DNA of 64,000 nt from Gammaproteobacteria bacterium (GTDB taxonomy: Bacteria; Pseudomonadota; Gammaproteobacteria; Pseudomonadales; Pseudomonadaceae). A program made the position numbers and the translations under genes. Shown here piece after piece: positions 39,797-48,030 of this stretch; position 1 is the stretch's first letter; each line of letters opens with the position of its first letter. The DNA lies in assembly GCA_018826895.1 (NCBI GenBank), contig JAHJYA010000022.1, positions 1-64,000 of the forward strand, read 5' to 3'. The notes beneath the pieces are model-generated. The model did no database searches, was not told where the DNA came from, and saw only the letters and a list, made by a program, of their open reading frames with translations.

Positions 39797-39798
39797 CG

Positions 39799-40179
39799 AT
39801 GACTGACACACGGCAGCAGGGCTTACAGGTTCGCCGCGAAGTGATGGGCGACGCCTATGTCGATCGGGCACTCGATAACGCCACCGACTTCACCCAGCCA
39901 CTGCAGGATTTCGTCAATGAACACGCCTGGGGCGGCGTCTGGACCCGCGAGGGGCTGGACCGCAAGACCCGCAGCCTGATTACCCTGTCAGCCCTGACTG
40001 CACTGAAATGCCCCCAGGAGCTCAAAGGTCATGTACGGGGCGCACTGAACAATGGCTGCACGGTTGAGGAAATCCGCGAGACCCTGCTGCATTGTGCGGT
40101 GTACGCCGGCGTACCGGCGGCAATCGACGCTTTTCGCGCCGCTCAGGAAATAATCGAAGAGCACCTGGCGACGCGTTAG
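39799..40179 (+). CDS. Carboxymuconolactone decarboxylase-family protein
   Basis: A 126-residue all-helical protein of the CMD/AhpD fold. It resembles PcaC (gamma-carboxymuconolactone decarboxylase) in length and in the segments LQVRREVMGDAYVDRAL, GGVWTREGLDRKTRSLITL and NNGCTVEEIRETLLHCAVYAG, but no other protocatechuate gene is nearby and cysteines occur near the active-site region, so its substrate is uncertain. The ATG at 39799 is preferred because GGAG lies eight bases before it; an ATG two codons earlier overlaps the antiporter end. Confidence 0.8.
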   Translation: MTDTRQQGLQVRREVMGDAYVDRALDNATDFTQPLQDFVNEHAWGGVWTREGLDRKTRSLITLSALTALKCPQELKGHVRGALNNGCTVEEIRETLLHCAVYAGVPAAIDAFRAAQEIIEEHLATR

Positions 40180-41121
40180 TCAGATCCAGCCGGCCCACTG
40201 CAGCAGCAACAGGCCAAGGTTGGTGGTCAGCACCGCCATCAGCGTGGTGATCACGATGATCGCCGCGGCCAGCTCATGATTGCCATTCACCGCCCGGGCC
40301 ATGACGAAACTGGCCGCCGCGGTGGGGCTGGCGAAGTAGAGGAAGAGGATCGCCAGGTCCGCCTCGCGAAAGCCGTATAACCAGGCGCCCAGGGTGGCCA
40401 GCAGCGGCAGCCAGAGCATCTTCATCAAACTGGAGCTGAGCGCAATGCCGCTGCTGGCGCGTAGCGATGCCAAGCTGAGGGTGCCACCTATGCAGATCAG
40501 CGCCAGCGGCAAGGTCATCTGCGCGAAGTACTGGCCGGAAATCAGCATCCAGCCCGGTAGCGGTAGCTGCCAATAGGCGAAGGGAATCGCCAGCAGTACG
40601 CCGATAATCAGCGGGTTGCTCAGCACACTCTTGCACAGCGTCCAGGGGTCGGAGCGGGTCTCGGGGCTGTAGATCGCCAGCACGATCGAGGACAGGGTGT
40701 TGTAACAGAGGATCACCACGCCGCCGAGTACGGCCCCCACCGACAGGCCGTAATCCCCATACATGCTGGTGGCCAGTGCCAGGCCAATGATGCCGTTGTT
40801 GCCGCGAAACGCACCCTGGGTGTAGATGCCGCGGTCAGCCTGAGGGATCCGCCAGATCGCCCAGGCCCAGGCGAGCAGGAAACAGACCAGCGTGGCGCCG
40901 ACGAAATACAGCAACAACGCCGGCCGCAGCGCCATGCTCAGGTCAGCCTTGATGATGCCGAGAAACAGCAGCGTCGGCATGGTGCCGCGAAACACCAGGG
41001 ACGAGGCGGTGTTGATAAAAGCGGTATCAATCCAGCCCAGACGCTTGAGCGCAACGCCAAGAAACAGCATGGAGAACACCGGTGCGGTGATGGCGAGGGT
41101 CTGCTGGAAGACGGCAAACAT
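40180..41121 (-). CDS. AEC-family transporter
   Basis: A 313-residue membrane protein with about ten helices, in the auxin efflux carrier (AEC) family that includes malate and other organic-acid carriers in bacteria. Typical segments are GVALKRLGWIDTAFINTASSLVF, RGNNGIIGLALATSMYG and the C-terminal ASPTAAASFVMARAVNGN. Substrate is unknown. The ATG at 41121 is preferred to an in-frame GTG three codons earlier. Its stop abuts the CMD stop on the opposite strand. Confidence 0.85.
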   Translation of the reverse strand: MFAVFQQTLAITAPVFSMLFLGVALKRLGWIDTAFINTASSLVFRGTMPTLLFLGIIKADLSMALRPALLLYFVGATLVCFLLAWAWAIWRIPQADRGIYTQGAFRGNNGIIGLALATSMYGDYGLSVGAVLGGVVILCYNTLSSIVLAIYSPETRSDPWTLCKSVLSNPLIIGVLLAIPFAYWQLPLPGWMLISGQYFAQMTLPLALICIGGTLSLASLRASSGIALSSSLMKMLWLPLLATLGAWLYGFREADLAILFLYFASPTAAASFVMARAVNGNHELAAAIIVITTLMAVLTTNLGLLLLQWAGWI

Positions 41122-41206
41122 GGAAGGCACCGGGAGTTATCTGACAACACATGTTAGCTGGCTAAGCATTGCCCGGCTACCGTAGGTGGCGCAATCCAGC
41201 CCATGG

Positions 41207-41307
41207 GCTGTGGGAGCGAACGGGCGACGTTGCACTTTAGCCGCGACCTCTACAGTGCTTTCAAGATCTATCGCGAAGAAAGGCTAGGCGCGCCCTTCGC
41301 GCCTACA
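41207..41307. repeat. Extragenic repeat, copy B
   Basis: About 100 bp between the AEC gene and roxR that aligns with 21716-21803 (shared GCTGTG, CGGGCG.CGTT, CTTTA.CCGC.ACCT, CAGTGC and terminal CCTACA). It ends in its own small palindrome (GGCGCG/CGCGCC). No gene is supported in 41122-41316. Confidence 0.65.
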
Positions 41308-41316
41308 TGTCCAAAA

Positions 41317-41883
41317 TCAGCGGCGTACGGGACGCTTCTGCAGTTTGCGCTGCAGGGTGCGCCGGTGCATGCCCAAGGCGCGCGCTGTGGCGGAGATATT
41401 GCCTTCGTGCTCGCTAAGCACGCGCTGGATATGCTCCCACTGCAGGCGGTCCACCGACATGGGGTTTTCCGGCACCAGGGTGTCGAGATCCGCATGCTGG
41501 GTCAGCAGAGCGGCCAACACGTCGTCAGCATCGGCCGGCTTGCACAGGTAGTTGCAGGCGCCACGCTTGATCGCCTCCACAGCGGTGGCGATGCTCGAAT
41601 AGCCGGTGAGGATAACCACGCGCATCTCGGCATCCAGCTCAAGCAGCTTGGGCAGCAGCACCAGGCCCGAGTCGCCCTCCATCTTCAGGTCGAGCACGGC
41701 GTACTCCGGCAGGTCGGCCTCGGCCATGGCCAGCCCTTCCTCGGCAGAGCCGGCAATGGATACGCGTAAACCACGTCGACTCATGGCGCGCGCCATGACC
41801 CGGGTAAACGTGGGATCGTCGTCGACCAGCAGCAGATGCGGCTGCTCTTCGCCGTCGAACAGGGATTCGGTCTCGTCAGTCAT
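41317..41883 (-). CDS. roxR: Redox response regulator RoxR (RegA/PrrA/ActR family)
   Basis: Response regulator of the RoxSR system that controls the cyanide-insensitive oxidase and other terminal oxidases. The 188-residue protein has an N-terminal receiver domain with phospho-acceptor Asp65 in YAVLDLKMEGD and a short Fis-type helix-turn-helix at the C terminus (NISATARALGMHRRTLQRKL). It follows roxS by 2 bp. Confidence 0.95.
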   Translation of the reverse strand: MTDETESLFDGEEQPHLLLVDDDPTFTRVMARAMSRRGLRVSIAGSAEEGLAMAEADLPEYAVLDLKMEGDSGLVLLPKLLELDAEMRVVILTGYSSIATAVEAIKRGACNYLCKPADADDVLAALLTQHADLDTLVPENPMSVDRLQWEHIQRVLSEHEGNISATARALGMHRRTLQRKLQKRPVRR

Positions 41884-41885
41884 GA

Positions 41886-43145
41886 TCAGGTCCTGCTGTA
41901 GGCACGCGGCAATTTCAGTTCGGTGAGCGTACCGCCTTCCTCGTGGTTGTACAGTTTTACCGTACCCCCGGCGCGGGTCACGCTGGCCTGGCTGAGAAAA
42001 AGCCCCAGGCCGAAGCCCTTGCCCTTGGTGGTGAAGAAAGGTCGGCCCAGCTGCTCGGCAATCGCCAGCGGCACCCCGGCACCGAAGTCACGAATACTCA
42101 GGCGCAGCCACTGGTGATCCCAGTCCAGGCGGATGTCGAGCTTGTCCGGGCAAGCATCGGCGGCATTATTCAATAGATTGAGCAGCGCCTGGGTAAGGTC
42201 GGCGGGCGGCATCATGCGCGGCGGCGCGCCACGGCCCAGGCACTGGTAGCGGTAGCTGGCCTCGGGGCGCATCAGGTGCCAGCGGTTGAGGGTGGTTTCC
42301 AGCCATTCCACCGAGGATTGCTCGACCACAGCCTGGCGGCGGTCGGCTTCGGCGGCGCGAACCAGTTGCTGCAGGGTTTCCTTGCACAGCTTGACCTGCT
42401 CCTGCAGCACCGCCAGATCCTCCTGCAACAGCGGGTCCTGGTGCTCGCGGCGCAGCTCCTTGATCAGCACGCTCATGGTTGCCAACGGCGTACCCAGCTC
42501 ATGGGCCGCGCCCGCCGCCTGGGTCGCCACGGCGAGCAACTGCTGGTCACGCAGGCCCTCCTCGCGGCGCTCGGCGCGCAACTCATCCTGATCGCGCAGT
42601 TCCTCGGCCATCTTTGCCACAAAAAAAGTGATCAACGCCGCTGCCAGGGCAAAGCTCAGCCACATGCCGTAGATCAGCAGGCTTTCGCGCGGCCCGGGTG
42701 GCAACTCCAGCGGGTGCGACCACACCAGCAACAGCGTATAGCCGGCCAGCGCCAGACCCGACAGGGTGATGGTGAACAGCCATGGCAGGGTCGCTGCAGC
42801 GATGGTCAACGGCACGAGATAGTAGGAAACGAAGGGGTTGGCCGAGCCACCGGAGTAATACAGCAACACGCTGTGGATGATCAGGTCGAAGCCCAGTTGC
42901 ACTGCGTATTCCTGCTCGGTCACCGGCCAGGGGCCGCGCAGGCGCAAAGCGGTCCCCAGACACAGCACCAGCGACACGGCCAGGGTCATGCTGAGCTCGG
43001 TCCAGGGCAGCGGCAGCAAGCCGGATTTGTAGGCCAGACCGACCGAGCCGGCCTGGGCCGCGAGCACCAGGATACGGATCAGGGTCAGGCGCCACAGGTT
43101 CTGGCGACTGGCCGACAGCAGTTGGACGGGTGCGAGCATCAACAA
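41886..43145 (-). CDS. roxS: Redox sensor histidine kinase RoxS (RegB/PrrB family)
   Basis: Membrane sensor kinase of 419 residues with about six N-terminal helices. The ubiquinone-site heptad GGSANPF is at 99-105, the phospho-accepting His215 lies in AAGAAHELGTPLA, and Cys254 (VKLCKETLQQLV) corresponds to the redox-active cysteine of RegB. The ATPase domain shows GAGVPLAIAEQLG and GKGFGLGLFLS. The divergent 282-bp gap to the next gene presumably holds both promoters, but none is clear. Confidence 0.95.
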   Translation of the reverse strand: MLMLAPVQLLSASRQNLWRLTLIRILVLAAQAGSVGLAYKSGLLPLPWTELSMTLAVSLVLCLGTALRLRGPWPVTEQEYAVQLGFDLIIHSVLLYYSGGSANPFVSYYLVPLTIAAATLPWLFTITLSGLALAGYTLLLVWSHPLELPPGPRESLLIYGMWLSFALAAALITFFVAKMAEELRDQDELRAERREEGLRDQQLLAVATQAAGAAHELGTPLATMSVLIKELRREHQDPLLQEDLAVLQEQVKLCKETLQQLVRAAEADRRQAVVEQSSVEWLETTLNRWHLMRPEASYRYQCLGRGAPPRMMPPADLTQALLNLLNNAADACPDKLDIRLDWDHQWLRLSIRDFGAGVPLAIAEQLGRPFFTTKGKGFGLGLFLSQASVTRAGGTVKLYNHEEGGTLTELKLPRAYSRT

Positions 43146-43427
43146 TCCTCTACGCTCTATCTGAGCCTGGCGAGTATAACCAAGCGTACCGATGCGCTAC
43201 TGCGGCAACACGCCGCAGCGATTCTAGGCTCTGTTCTCATTTCGTCGTGAACCGCCTTGCTGCGAACGAAACGGCAACAGACCCTATAGAAGGATCGCCT
43301 CTGAAAATCGGCGGTCAGATAGTGGCAGATATTTTTTCAACACGGATTAACCCGAATCGGTCATCCGCCTCGTCTACCCTTGTGAACGCGGCCAATGGGC
43401 CGCATACGTCACGGATAAGGAATCACC

Positions 43428-44135
43428 ATGCAGCCACTGTCCCGTATTGCCACCGCCCTGGCCTTGAGCATTGCCGGTCTGTTCAGCATCGCCGCTCAGG
43501 CCGATGAGCCGCGCTACAACCAGATATCCATGAGCACTCAGGTCAGCCATGAAGTGGCCCATGATCTGATGCAGGTCACCCTGTACACCGAAGCCCAGCA
43601 AAAGGATCCGGCCACTCTCGCCGCGGAGATCACCCGTACCCTCAATGCCGGGCTGACCCAGGCCCGCGGTGTGAAAGGCGTGAGCGTGTCCCAGGGCAGC
43701 CGCAACAGCTATCCGGTGTACAGCGAGAAAGGTGAGGAAATCATCGCCTGGCGTGAGCGTGCCGAGATCCGCCTGGAAAGCGCCGATTTCGCTGCCCTCT
43801 CAAAGCTCACTGGCGACATGCTGAAAACCCTGAAGATGGGCGGCATGAGCTTCAGCATCGCCGACGCCACACGCAAGAAAGAAGAGGACACGCTGATCAA
43901 GGACGCCGTCGCAGCCTTCAAGGAGCGCGCGCAACTGACCACCGATGCGCTGGGTGGCAAGAGCTACAAGCTGGTCAGCCTCGGTCTCAACAGCGGCGGT
44001 TTCGTCCGCCCGCCAATGCGTATGGAAGCCATGAAGGGCGCTTCGTTTTCCAGCGATAGCGTGACCCCGGAAGTCGAGGCGGGTACCAGCCAGGTAACAC
44101 TGAGCGCTGATGGTGTTATCGAAGTACAGATGTAA
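43428..44135 (+). CDS. SIMPL-domain (DUF541) periplasmic protein
   Basis: A 235-residue secreted protein with a signal peptide (likely cleavage after IAAQA, about residue 25) and a SIMPL/DUF541 domain (QISMSTQVSHEVAHDLMQVT ... VSQGSRNSYPVYSE ... LVSLGLNSGG). Members include E. coli YggE, linked to oxidative stress, but the mechanism is unknown. AAGGA lies upstream of the ATG. It stands at the PA4495 position next to the dipeptide locus. Confidence 0.85.
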   Translation: MQPLSRIATALALSIAGLFSIAAQADEPRYNQISMSTQVSHEVAHDLMQVTLYTEAQQKDPATLAAEITRTLNAGLTQARGVKGVSVSQGSRNSYPVYSEKGEEIIAWRERAEIRLESADFAALSKLTGDMLKTLKMGGMSFSIADATRKKEEDTLIKDAVAAFKERAQLTTDALGGKSYKLVSLGLNSGGFVRPPMRMEAMKGASFSSDSVTPEVEAGTSQVTLSADGVIEVQM

Positions 44136-44165
44136 TTGAGGTAATCCCCGCGCTGAGCACACTCA

Positions 44166-44202
44166 GCCATGAGGTTGCGAACACTGTCGCCAACCTCATG
44201 GC
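44166..44202. other. Strong 12-bp inverted repeat upstream of dppA1
   Basis: GCCATGAGGTTG (44166-44177) and CAACCTCATGGC (44191-44202) are perfect reverse complements with a 13-base loop. No T-run follows directly, so a standard terminator is unlikely on the plus strand. It may be a protein-binding operator for dppA1 or an RNA 3'-end structure of the SIMPL gene. Confidence 0.6.
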
Positions 44203-44220
44203 AACACCCCGCCTGATTTT

Positions 44221-44236
44221 CGGCACACCCCGTGCA
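44221..44236 (+). promoter_or_regulatory. Possible sigma-54 promoter of dppA1
   Basis: CGGCACACCCCGTGCA fits the -24/-12 pattern TGGCAC-N5-TTGCA with mismatches at the first base and the first T of TTGCA, and has GG and GC exactly 10 bases apart. It is about 97 bp before the dppA1 start. No enhancer site was identified; chance matches of this quality occur. Confidence 0.35.
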
Positions 44237-44332
44237 TAGCTTCCAACAAGGTCTGGGGCTCGTCACGATCTGACACGCCACGCTTCCCTGCAGCAGACCC
44301 CTCACGGAAAACACAATAAACATGAGGTAGCC

Positions 44333-45931
44333 ATGCACAAGAACGCCTTTATCCAGGCTTTTGTTGCCGCCGGCTTGATCGCCAGCGCCCCCTTCGCCCA
44401 GGCCGCCAGCACGCTGGTGTACTGCTCCGAAGGTAGTCCAGCGGGCTTCGACCCCGGGCTCTATACCACCGGCACCGATTTCGATGCAGGCGCAGAAACC
44501 GTCTTCAATCGCCTGTCGCAGTTCGAGCGCGGTGGCACTGCCGTCACGCCTGGTTTGGCGGAAAAGTGGGACATCAGCGATGACGGTCTCACCTACACCT
44601 TCCACCTGCGCCAAGGCGTGAAATTCCACACGACGGACTACTTCAAACCCAGTCGCGAATTCAACGCCGATGACGTGCTGTTCACCTTCAACCGTATGCT
44701 CAACAAGGACGACCCGTTCCGTAAGGCCTACCCGACGGAGTTTCCGTACTTCACCGACATGGGTATGGACAACAATATCGCCAAGATCGAGAAGCTCGAC
44801 GATCACAAGGTGCGCTTTACCCTCAACACCGTTGATGCGGCTTTTATCCAGAACATGGCCATGAGCTTCGCATCGATCCACTCGGCCGAGTATGCAGACC
44901 AGTTGCTCAAGGCTGGCAAAGCATCGGACATCAACCAGAAGCCCATCGGCACCGGCCCGTTCGTGTTCAGCCGTTACCAGAAGGACGCGCAGATTCGCTA
45001 CAAGGGCAACAAGGAATACTGGCTCCCCGAGGACGTGAAGATCGACAACCTGATCTTCGCCATCAACACCGACCCGTCCGTTCGCATGCAGAAGCTGCGC
45101 GCCGGCGAATGCCATGTCAGCGTGTTCCCGCGCCCAGCCGACCTGGAAACACTGAAGAAAGATCCAAAACTGCAGATGCCCGAACAGGCTGGCTTCAACG
45201 TCGGCTACCTGGCTTACAACACCGAGCACAAACCCTTCGATAAGCTTGAAGTACGCCAGGCCATGGACATGGCGGTGAACAAGCAGGCGATCATCAACGC
45301 CGTGTACCAGGGCGCCGGCCAGGTGGCGGTCAATGGCATGCCACCGACTCAGTGGTCCTATGACGACACCATCAAGGACACCCCCTACAACCCGGAAAAG
45401 GCCAAGGAACTGCTCAAGGCCGCTGGCGTGCCAGAAGGCACCGAAATCACCCTGTGGGCCATGCCCGTGCAGCGCCCGTACAACCCCAACGCCAAGCTGA
45501 TGGCCGAGATGCTCCAGGCCGACTGGGCCAAGATCGGCATCAAGGCACGTATCGTCAGCTACGAGTGGGGCGAGTACAACAAGCGCGCCAAGGCCGGCGA
45601 GCATGACGCGCTGCTGATCGGCTGGACCGGTGACAACGGTGACCCCGATAACTGGCTAGGCGTGCTCTACGGCTGCGACTCCATCGGCGGCAACAACTAC
45701 AGCCGCCTGTGCAACAAGGAGTTCGACGGGCTGCTGAAAAAGGCCAAGGCGATCAATGATCGGGAGGAACGCACGGCGCTGTACAAACAGGCCCAGCATC
45801 TGCTCAAGGCCGACGTGCAGAACACGCCAATCGCCCACTCCACGGTGTATCAGCCAATGAGTACGCGGGTTAAGGACTTCAAGATAAGCCCCTTCGGAAT
45901 CAACTCCTTCTATGGTGTGAGCATCGAGTAA
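44333..45931 (+). CDS. dppA1: Dipeptide/peptide ABC transporter substrate-binding protein (first copy)
   Basis: Periplasmic SBP_bac_5 family protein of 532 residues that delivers peptides to DppBCDF. A signal peptide is cleaved probably after PFAQA (about residue 24), giving ASTLVYCSEGSPAGFDPGLY. The family segment FNADDVLFTFNRMLNKDDPF and the C-terminal TPIAHSTVYQPMSTRVKDFK are present. It is closely similar to the second copy at 48147-49742 throughout. It is separated from the dppBCDF genes by mdpA and psdR and has its own terminator and promoter. Confidence 0.92.
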   Translation: MHKNAFIQAFVAAGLIASAPFAQAASTLVYCSEGSPAGFDPGLYTTGTDFDAGAETVFNRLSQFERGGTAVTPGLAEKWDISDDGLTYTFHLRQGVKFHTTDYFKPSREFNADDVLFTFNRMLNKDDPFRKAYPTEFPYFTDMGMDNNIAKIEKLDDHKVRFTLNTVDAAFIQNMAMSFASIHSAEYADQLLKAGKASDINQKPIGTGPFVFSRYQKDAQIRYKGNKEYWLPEDVKIDNLIFAINTDPSVRMQKLRAGECHVSVFPRPADLETLKKDPKLQMPEQAGFNVGYLAYNTEHKPFDKLEVRQAMDMAVNKQAIINAVYQGAGQVAVNGMPPTQWSYDDTIKDTPYNPEKAKELLKAAGVPEGTEITLWAMPVQRPYNPNAKLMAEMLQADWAKIGIKARIVSYEWGEYNKRAKAGEHDALLIGWTGDNGDPDNWLGVLYGCDSIGGNNYSRLCNKEFDGLLKKAKAINDREERTALYKQAQHLLKADVQNTPIAHSTVYQPMSTRVKDFKISPFGINSFYGVSIE

Positions 45932-45947
45932 CGCAGTCGCGCAAATG

Positions 45948-45977
45948 AAAACGCCCGACCAATTGGCCGGGCGTTTT
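45948..45977. terminator. Bidirectional terminator between dppA1 and mdpA
   Basis: ACGCCCG and CGGGCGT arms around CCAATTGG form a near-perfect stem, flanked by AAAA on the left and TTTTTGTTT on the right. It serves the convergent dppA1 and mdpA genes. Confidence 0.88.
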
Positions 45978-45993
45978 TGTTTCTACGGGCCGG

Positions 45994-47223
45994 TTAGGCA
46001 CTGAACCCGAATGGGTCATCCACCGAATGGCTAGGCTGGGTAAACCAGCGTGGGCCGTTGGCGGTCATGTAGAAATGATCTTCCAGGCGGATGCCGAACT
46101 CGCCCGGCACGCAGATCATCGGTTCATTGCTGAAGCACATGCCCTCTGCCAGCGGGGTGTTATCGCCGTCGACCAGATAAGGCCCCTCGTGAATGTCCAG
46201 GCCGATGCCGTGGCCGGTACGGTGCGGCAAACCTGGCAAGCTGTAGCCAGGTCCAAGCCCGCTCGCCTCCAGGCTACGCCGCGCCGCAGCGTCCACCGCC
46301 GAACAGGGTGCTCCCAGGGTGGCCGCCTCGAACGCCGCCTGCTGGGCCGCTTTCTCTTTGTCCCAGAACGCGCGCTGGCGCGCGCTGGGCGTGCCGAAAA
46401 CGTAGCTGCGGGTGATGTCCGACAGGTAGCTGTGAACCTTGCAGCCGGTGTCGATCAGCACCATGTCGCCGTCCTTGAGCCGCTGCGCATGCTTGACCCC
46501 ATGGGGGAAGGCACTGGCCGTACCAAACAGCACAATGCAGAAGATCGAGCCTGGCGCACCGACACGGCGATGGGCCTGGCGGATGAACTCGGCGACTTCG
46601 GTGGTGCTGATGCCTTCATGGAGGATGCTCGCAGCCGCCTTGTGTACTTCCAGGGTCATGTCCTTGGCACGTTGCATCAGGGCGATTTCGGCGGGCGATT
46701 TACACTGGCGGCAGGCCGTGGTGATGCGCCCCGCGTCGACGAAACGGTAACCGCTGGTCAGTTGGCGGATCCCCTCGAACATGAAAAAAGGCAAGGAAGA
46801 ACAAATACCTAGCTGCGGCTGCGCACCATCATTGGGCAAAATTTCCAGGCGCTTCAGGCAGTTCAGAAGCAGCGCATAAGGGCTTTCATGTTCCTGCCAG
46901 GTATTGATCACGCCGGGCACGACCTGGAAGTCGCGTATCGTGCCCTCCTCGAACGCCGGCGCCAGATACTCCAGTGCGCCGCTGGCCGGCAGAATTGCGC
47001 CGACCATGCGCTCGCTGGCATTCCACTGCACGCCCGTGAAGTACTGCAAGTTGCTGCCTGCAGCAAGAAACAGCGCGGCGATGCCCTGCTCGCGCATCAA
47101 CACCTGAGCCCGTGCGATACGCGCCTGGTACTCCGCCTCGCTGATTGGCAGCGCGCCGGCCATCATGTCCTGCAGGCGCGCCAAGGCCTGCTCCGGCGTG
47201 CTGCCGCCCACTCCCAGTGTCAT
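45994..47223 (-). CDS. mdpA: M24-family Xaa-Pro-type dipeptidase/aminopeptidase
   Basis: A 409-residue cytoplasmic metallopeptidase of the creatinase/prolidase (pita-bread) fold, placed like P. aeruginosa MdpA (PA4498), which cleaves imported dipeptides. Metal ligands can be assigned in VLIDTGCKVHSYLSDITRSY (two Asp), LPHRTGHGIGLDIHEGPY (His), FSNEPMICVPGEFGIRLEDH (two Glu). The start MTLGVGGSTPEQALARL is preceded by GAGG; the frame runs 24 codons further into the operator region. It is divergent from psdR. Confidence 0.9.
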   Translation of the reverse strand: MTLGVGGSTPEQALARLQDMMAGALPISEAEYQARIARAQVLMREQGIAALFLAAGSNLQYFTGVQWNASERMVGAILPASGALEYLAPAFEEGTIRDFQVVPGVINTWQEHESPYALLLNCLKRLEILPNDGAQPQLGICSSLPFFMFEGIRQLTSGYRFVDAGRITTACRQCKSPAEIALMQRAKDMTLEVHKAAASILHEGISTTEVAEFIRQAHRRVGAPGSIFCIVLFGTASAFPHGVKHAQRLKDGDMVLIDTGCKVHSYLSDITRSYVFGTPSARQRAFWDKEKAAQQAAFEAATLGAPCSAVDAAARRSLEASGLGPGYSLPGLPHRTGHGIGLDIHEGPYLVDGDNTPLAEGMCFSNEPMICVPGEFGIRLEDHFYMTANGPRWFTQPSHSVDDPFGFSA

Positions 47224-47282
47224 TTGCCCATCCTCGTCTGAAGCCCACAACGCACATCGTCGCTGGCAATTCGCTGCGGCAA

Positions 47283-47311
47283 AATTTAAGTCCAACTTAA
47301 ATTTTGGTCAA
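47283..47311 (-). promoter_or_regulatory. Promoter of mdpA
   Basis: On the minus strand TTGACC (47306-47311) and TAAATT (47283-47288) are 17 bp apart, about 60 bp upstream of the mdpA start. The spacer and -10 box are covered by the palindrome at 47285-47301. The same hexamers and spacing recur at dppA2. Confidence 0.7.
47285..47301. promoter_or_regulatory. Putative PsdR operator 1 (mdpA, core)
   Basis: TTTAAGT-CCA-ACTTAAA is a perfect palindrome with a 3-base centre; the symmetry extends to 11-base arms (47281-47305). It overlaps the mdpA promoter, so a bound regulator would block RNA polymerase. PsdR is the likely ligand because its gene is adjacent and the family represses this locus in P. 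aeruginosa. Confidence 0.65.
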
Positions 47312-47317
47312 AGTTTT

Positions 47318-47334
47318 TTTCAGTTGGACTTAAA
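47318..47334. promoter_or_regulatory. Putative PsdR operator 2 (mdpA, upstream)
   Basis: TTTCAGT-TGG-ACTTAAA repeats the motif of operator 1 in inverted form (13 bases, AGTTGGACTTAAA, are the exact reverse complement of TTTAAGTCCAACT). Its centre is 33 bp from that of operator 1, about three helical turns, upstream of the mdpA -35 box. Confidence 0.6.
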
Positions 47335-47351
47335 AGGGCGCCCACACGTGG

Positions 47352-47380
47352 CTGAAGTCCCTGTTGCTCATGGCTATACT
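47352..47380 (+). promoter_or_regulatory. Possible promoter of psdR
   Basis: CTGAAG (47352-47357) and TATACT (47375-47380) are 17 bp apart and 29 bp before the psdR start. Neither putative operator overlaps it, so psdR may escape strong self-repression. Confidence 0.45.
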
Positions 47381-47408
47381 GCGACGACTCGAATAGCGAA
47401 CCACTTCC

Positions 47409-47975
47409 ATGACCGCAGATCGCATTGGCGAACGCTTGCGCCGCTACCGGCGGGCCGCCGGCAAGACCCTCAATCAAGTAGCGGCCGACGCAGGCCTGAC
47501 CGCCAGCTTCCTGTCTCAGGCAGAACGCAACCTCACCGGCGTATCGCTGTCGTCGCTGGCGAGCATCGCCAAGTCGCTCGATATACCGCTCAACATGCTG
47601 TTTGACCAACCCGCTCAGGTGCAGCCGGATTCCCACGTCAACGAGCGGGTGCGCTACACCGTAGGCGGCCAATTGCTGGCCTACGAGCGCCTGTCCAGTA
47701 CCTTTCCCGGCAACTCGATCAATGCGGTGAAGATGAATATCCCAGTGGGCTATCAGTCGGAACTGATCGCCCATGAGGGCGTGGAGTTTTCCTACGTGCT
47801 CAGCGGGCAGATCGTCTACACCATCGAGGGTCGCGAGTATCCCCTTGGCCCCGGCGACTCAGTGCATTTCGATGCCGGCAAGCTGCATCGCCTGGCCAAT
47901 ATCGCCGATGCTCCGGCCGAAGTGCTGACCATGACCACCATGGCGCTATTCGGCGACCACCCTGCCAACGAGTGA
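47409..47975 (+). CDS. psdR: Transcriptional repressor PsdR (XRE helix-turn-helix plus cupin)
   Basis: A 188-residue regulator with an N-terminal XRE-type helix-turn-helix (GKTLNQVAADAGLTASFLSQ, then SLASIAKSLDIPLNMLF) and a C-terminal cupin domain (EFSYVLSGQIVYTIEGREY, YPLGPGDSVHFDAGKLHRL) that probably senses a small ligand. In P. aeruginosa PsdR represses mdpA and the dpp transporter; psdR mutants gain fitness on proteins. Its position between mdpA and dppA2 is the same here. Confidence 0.9.
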   Translation: MTADRIGERLRRYRRAAGKTLNQVAADAGLTASFLSQAERNLTGVSLSSLASIAKSLDIPLNMLFDQPAQVQPDSHVNERVRYTVGGQLLAYERLSSTFPGNSINAVKMNIPVGYQSELIAHEGVEFSYVLSGQIVYTIEGREYPLGPGDSVHFDAGKLHRLANIADAPAEVLTMTTMALFGDHPANE

Positions 47976-48008
47976 TTTTTTGCTCCAATTCGGGGCAATT
48001 ATGCGCAA

Positions 48009-48025
48009 TGTTAGTGCTGCTTAAT
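48009..48025. promoter_or_regulatory. Putative PsdR operator 3 (dppA2, upstream)
   Basis: TGTTAGT-GCT-GCTTAAT matches the TTTAAGT-NNN-ACTTAAA palindrome in 10 of 14 arm positions. Its centre lies 32 bp upstream of the next copy and just before the dppA2 -35 box. Confidence 0.5.
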
Positions 48026-48030
48026 TTTTG

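Noticed and set aside
43388..43403. GCGGCC/GGCCGC palindrome upstream of the SIMPL gene
   Set aside because: Six-base GC arms are frequent by chance in this DNA; no further evidence of function.
43964..45604. 546-codon minus-strand frame over the SIMPL gene and dppA1
   Set aside because: Antisense to dppA1. A matching shadow appears opposite dppA2, as both genes are similar, which explains the resemblance of the two false frames.
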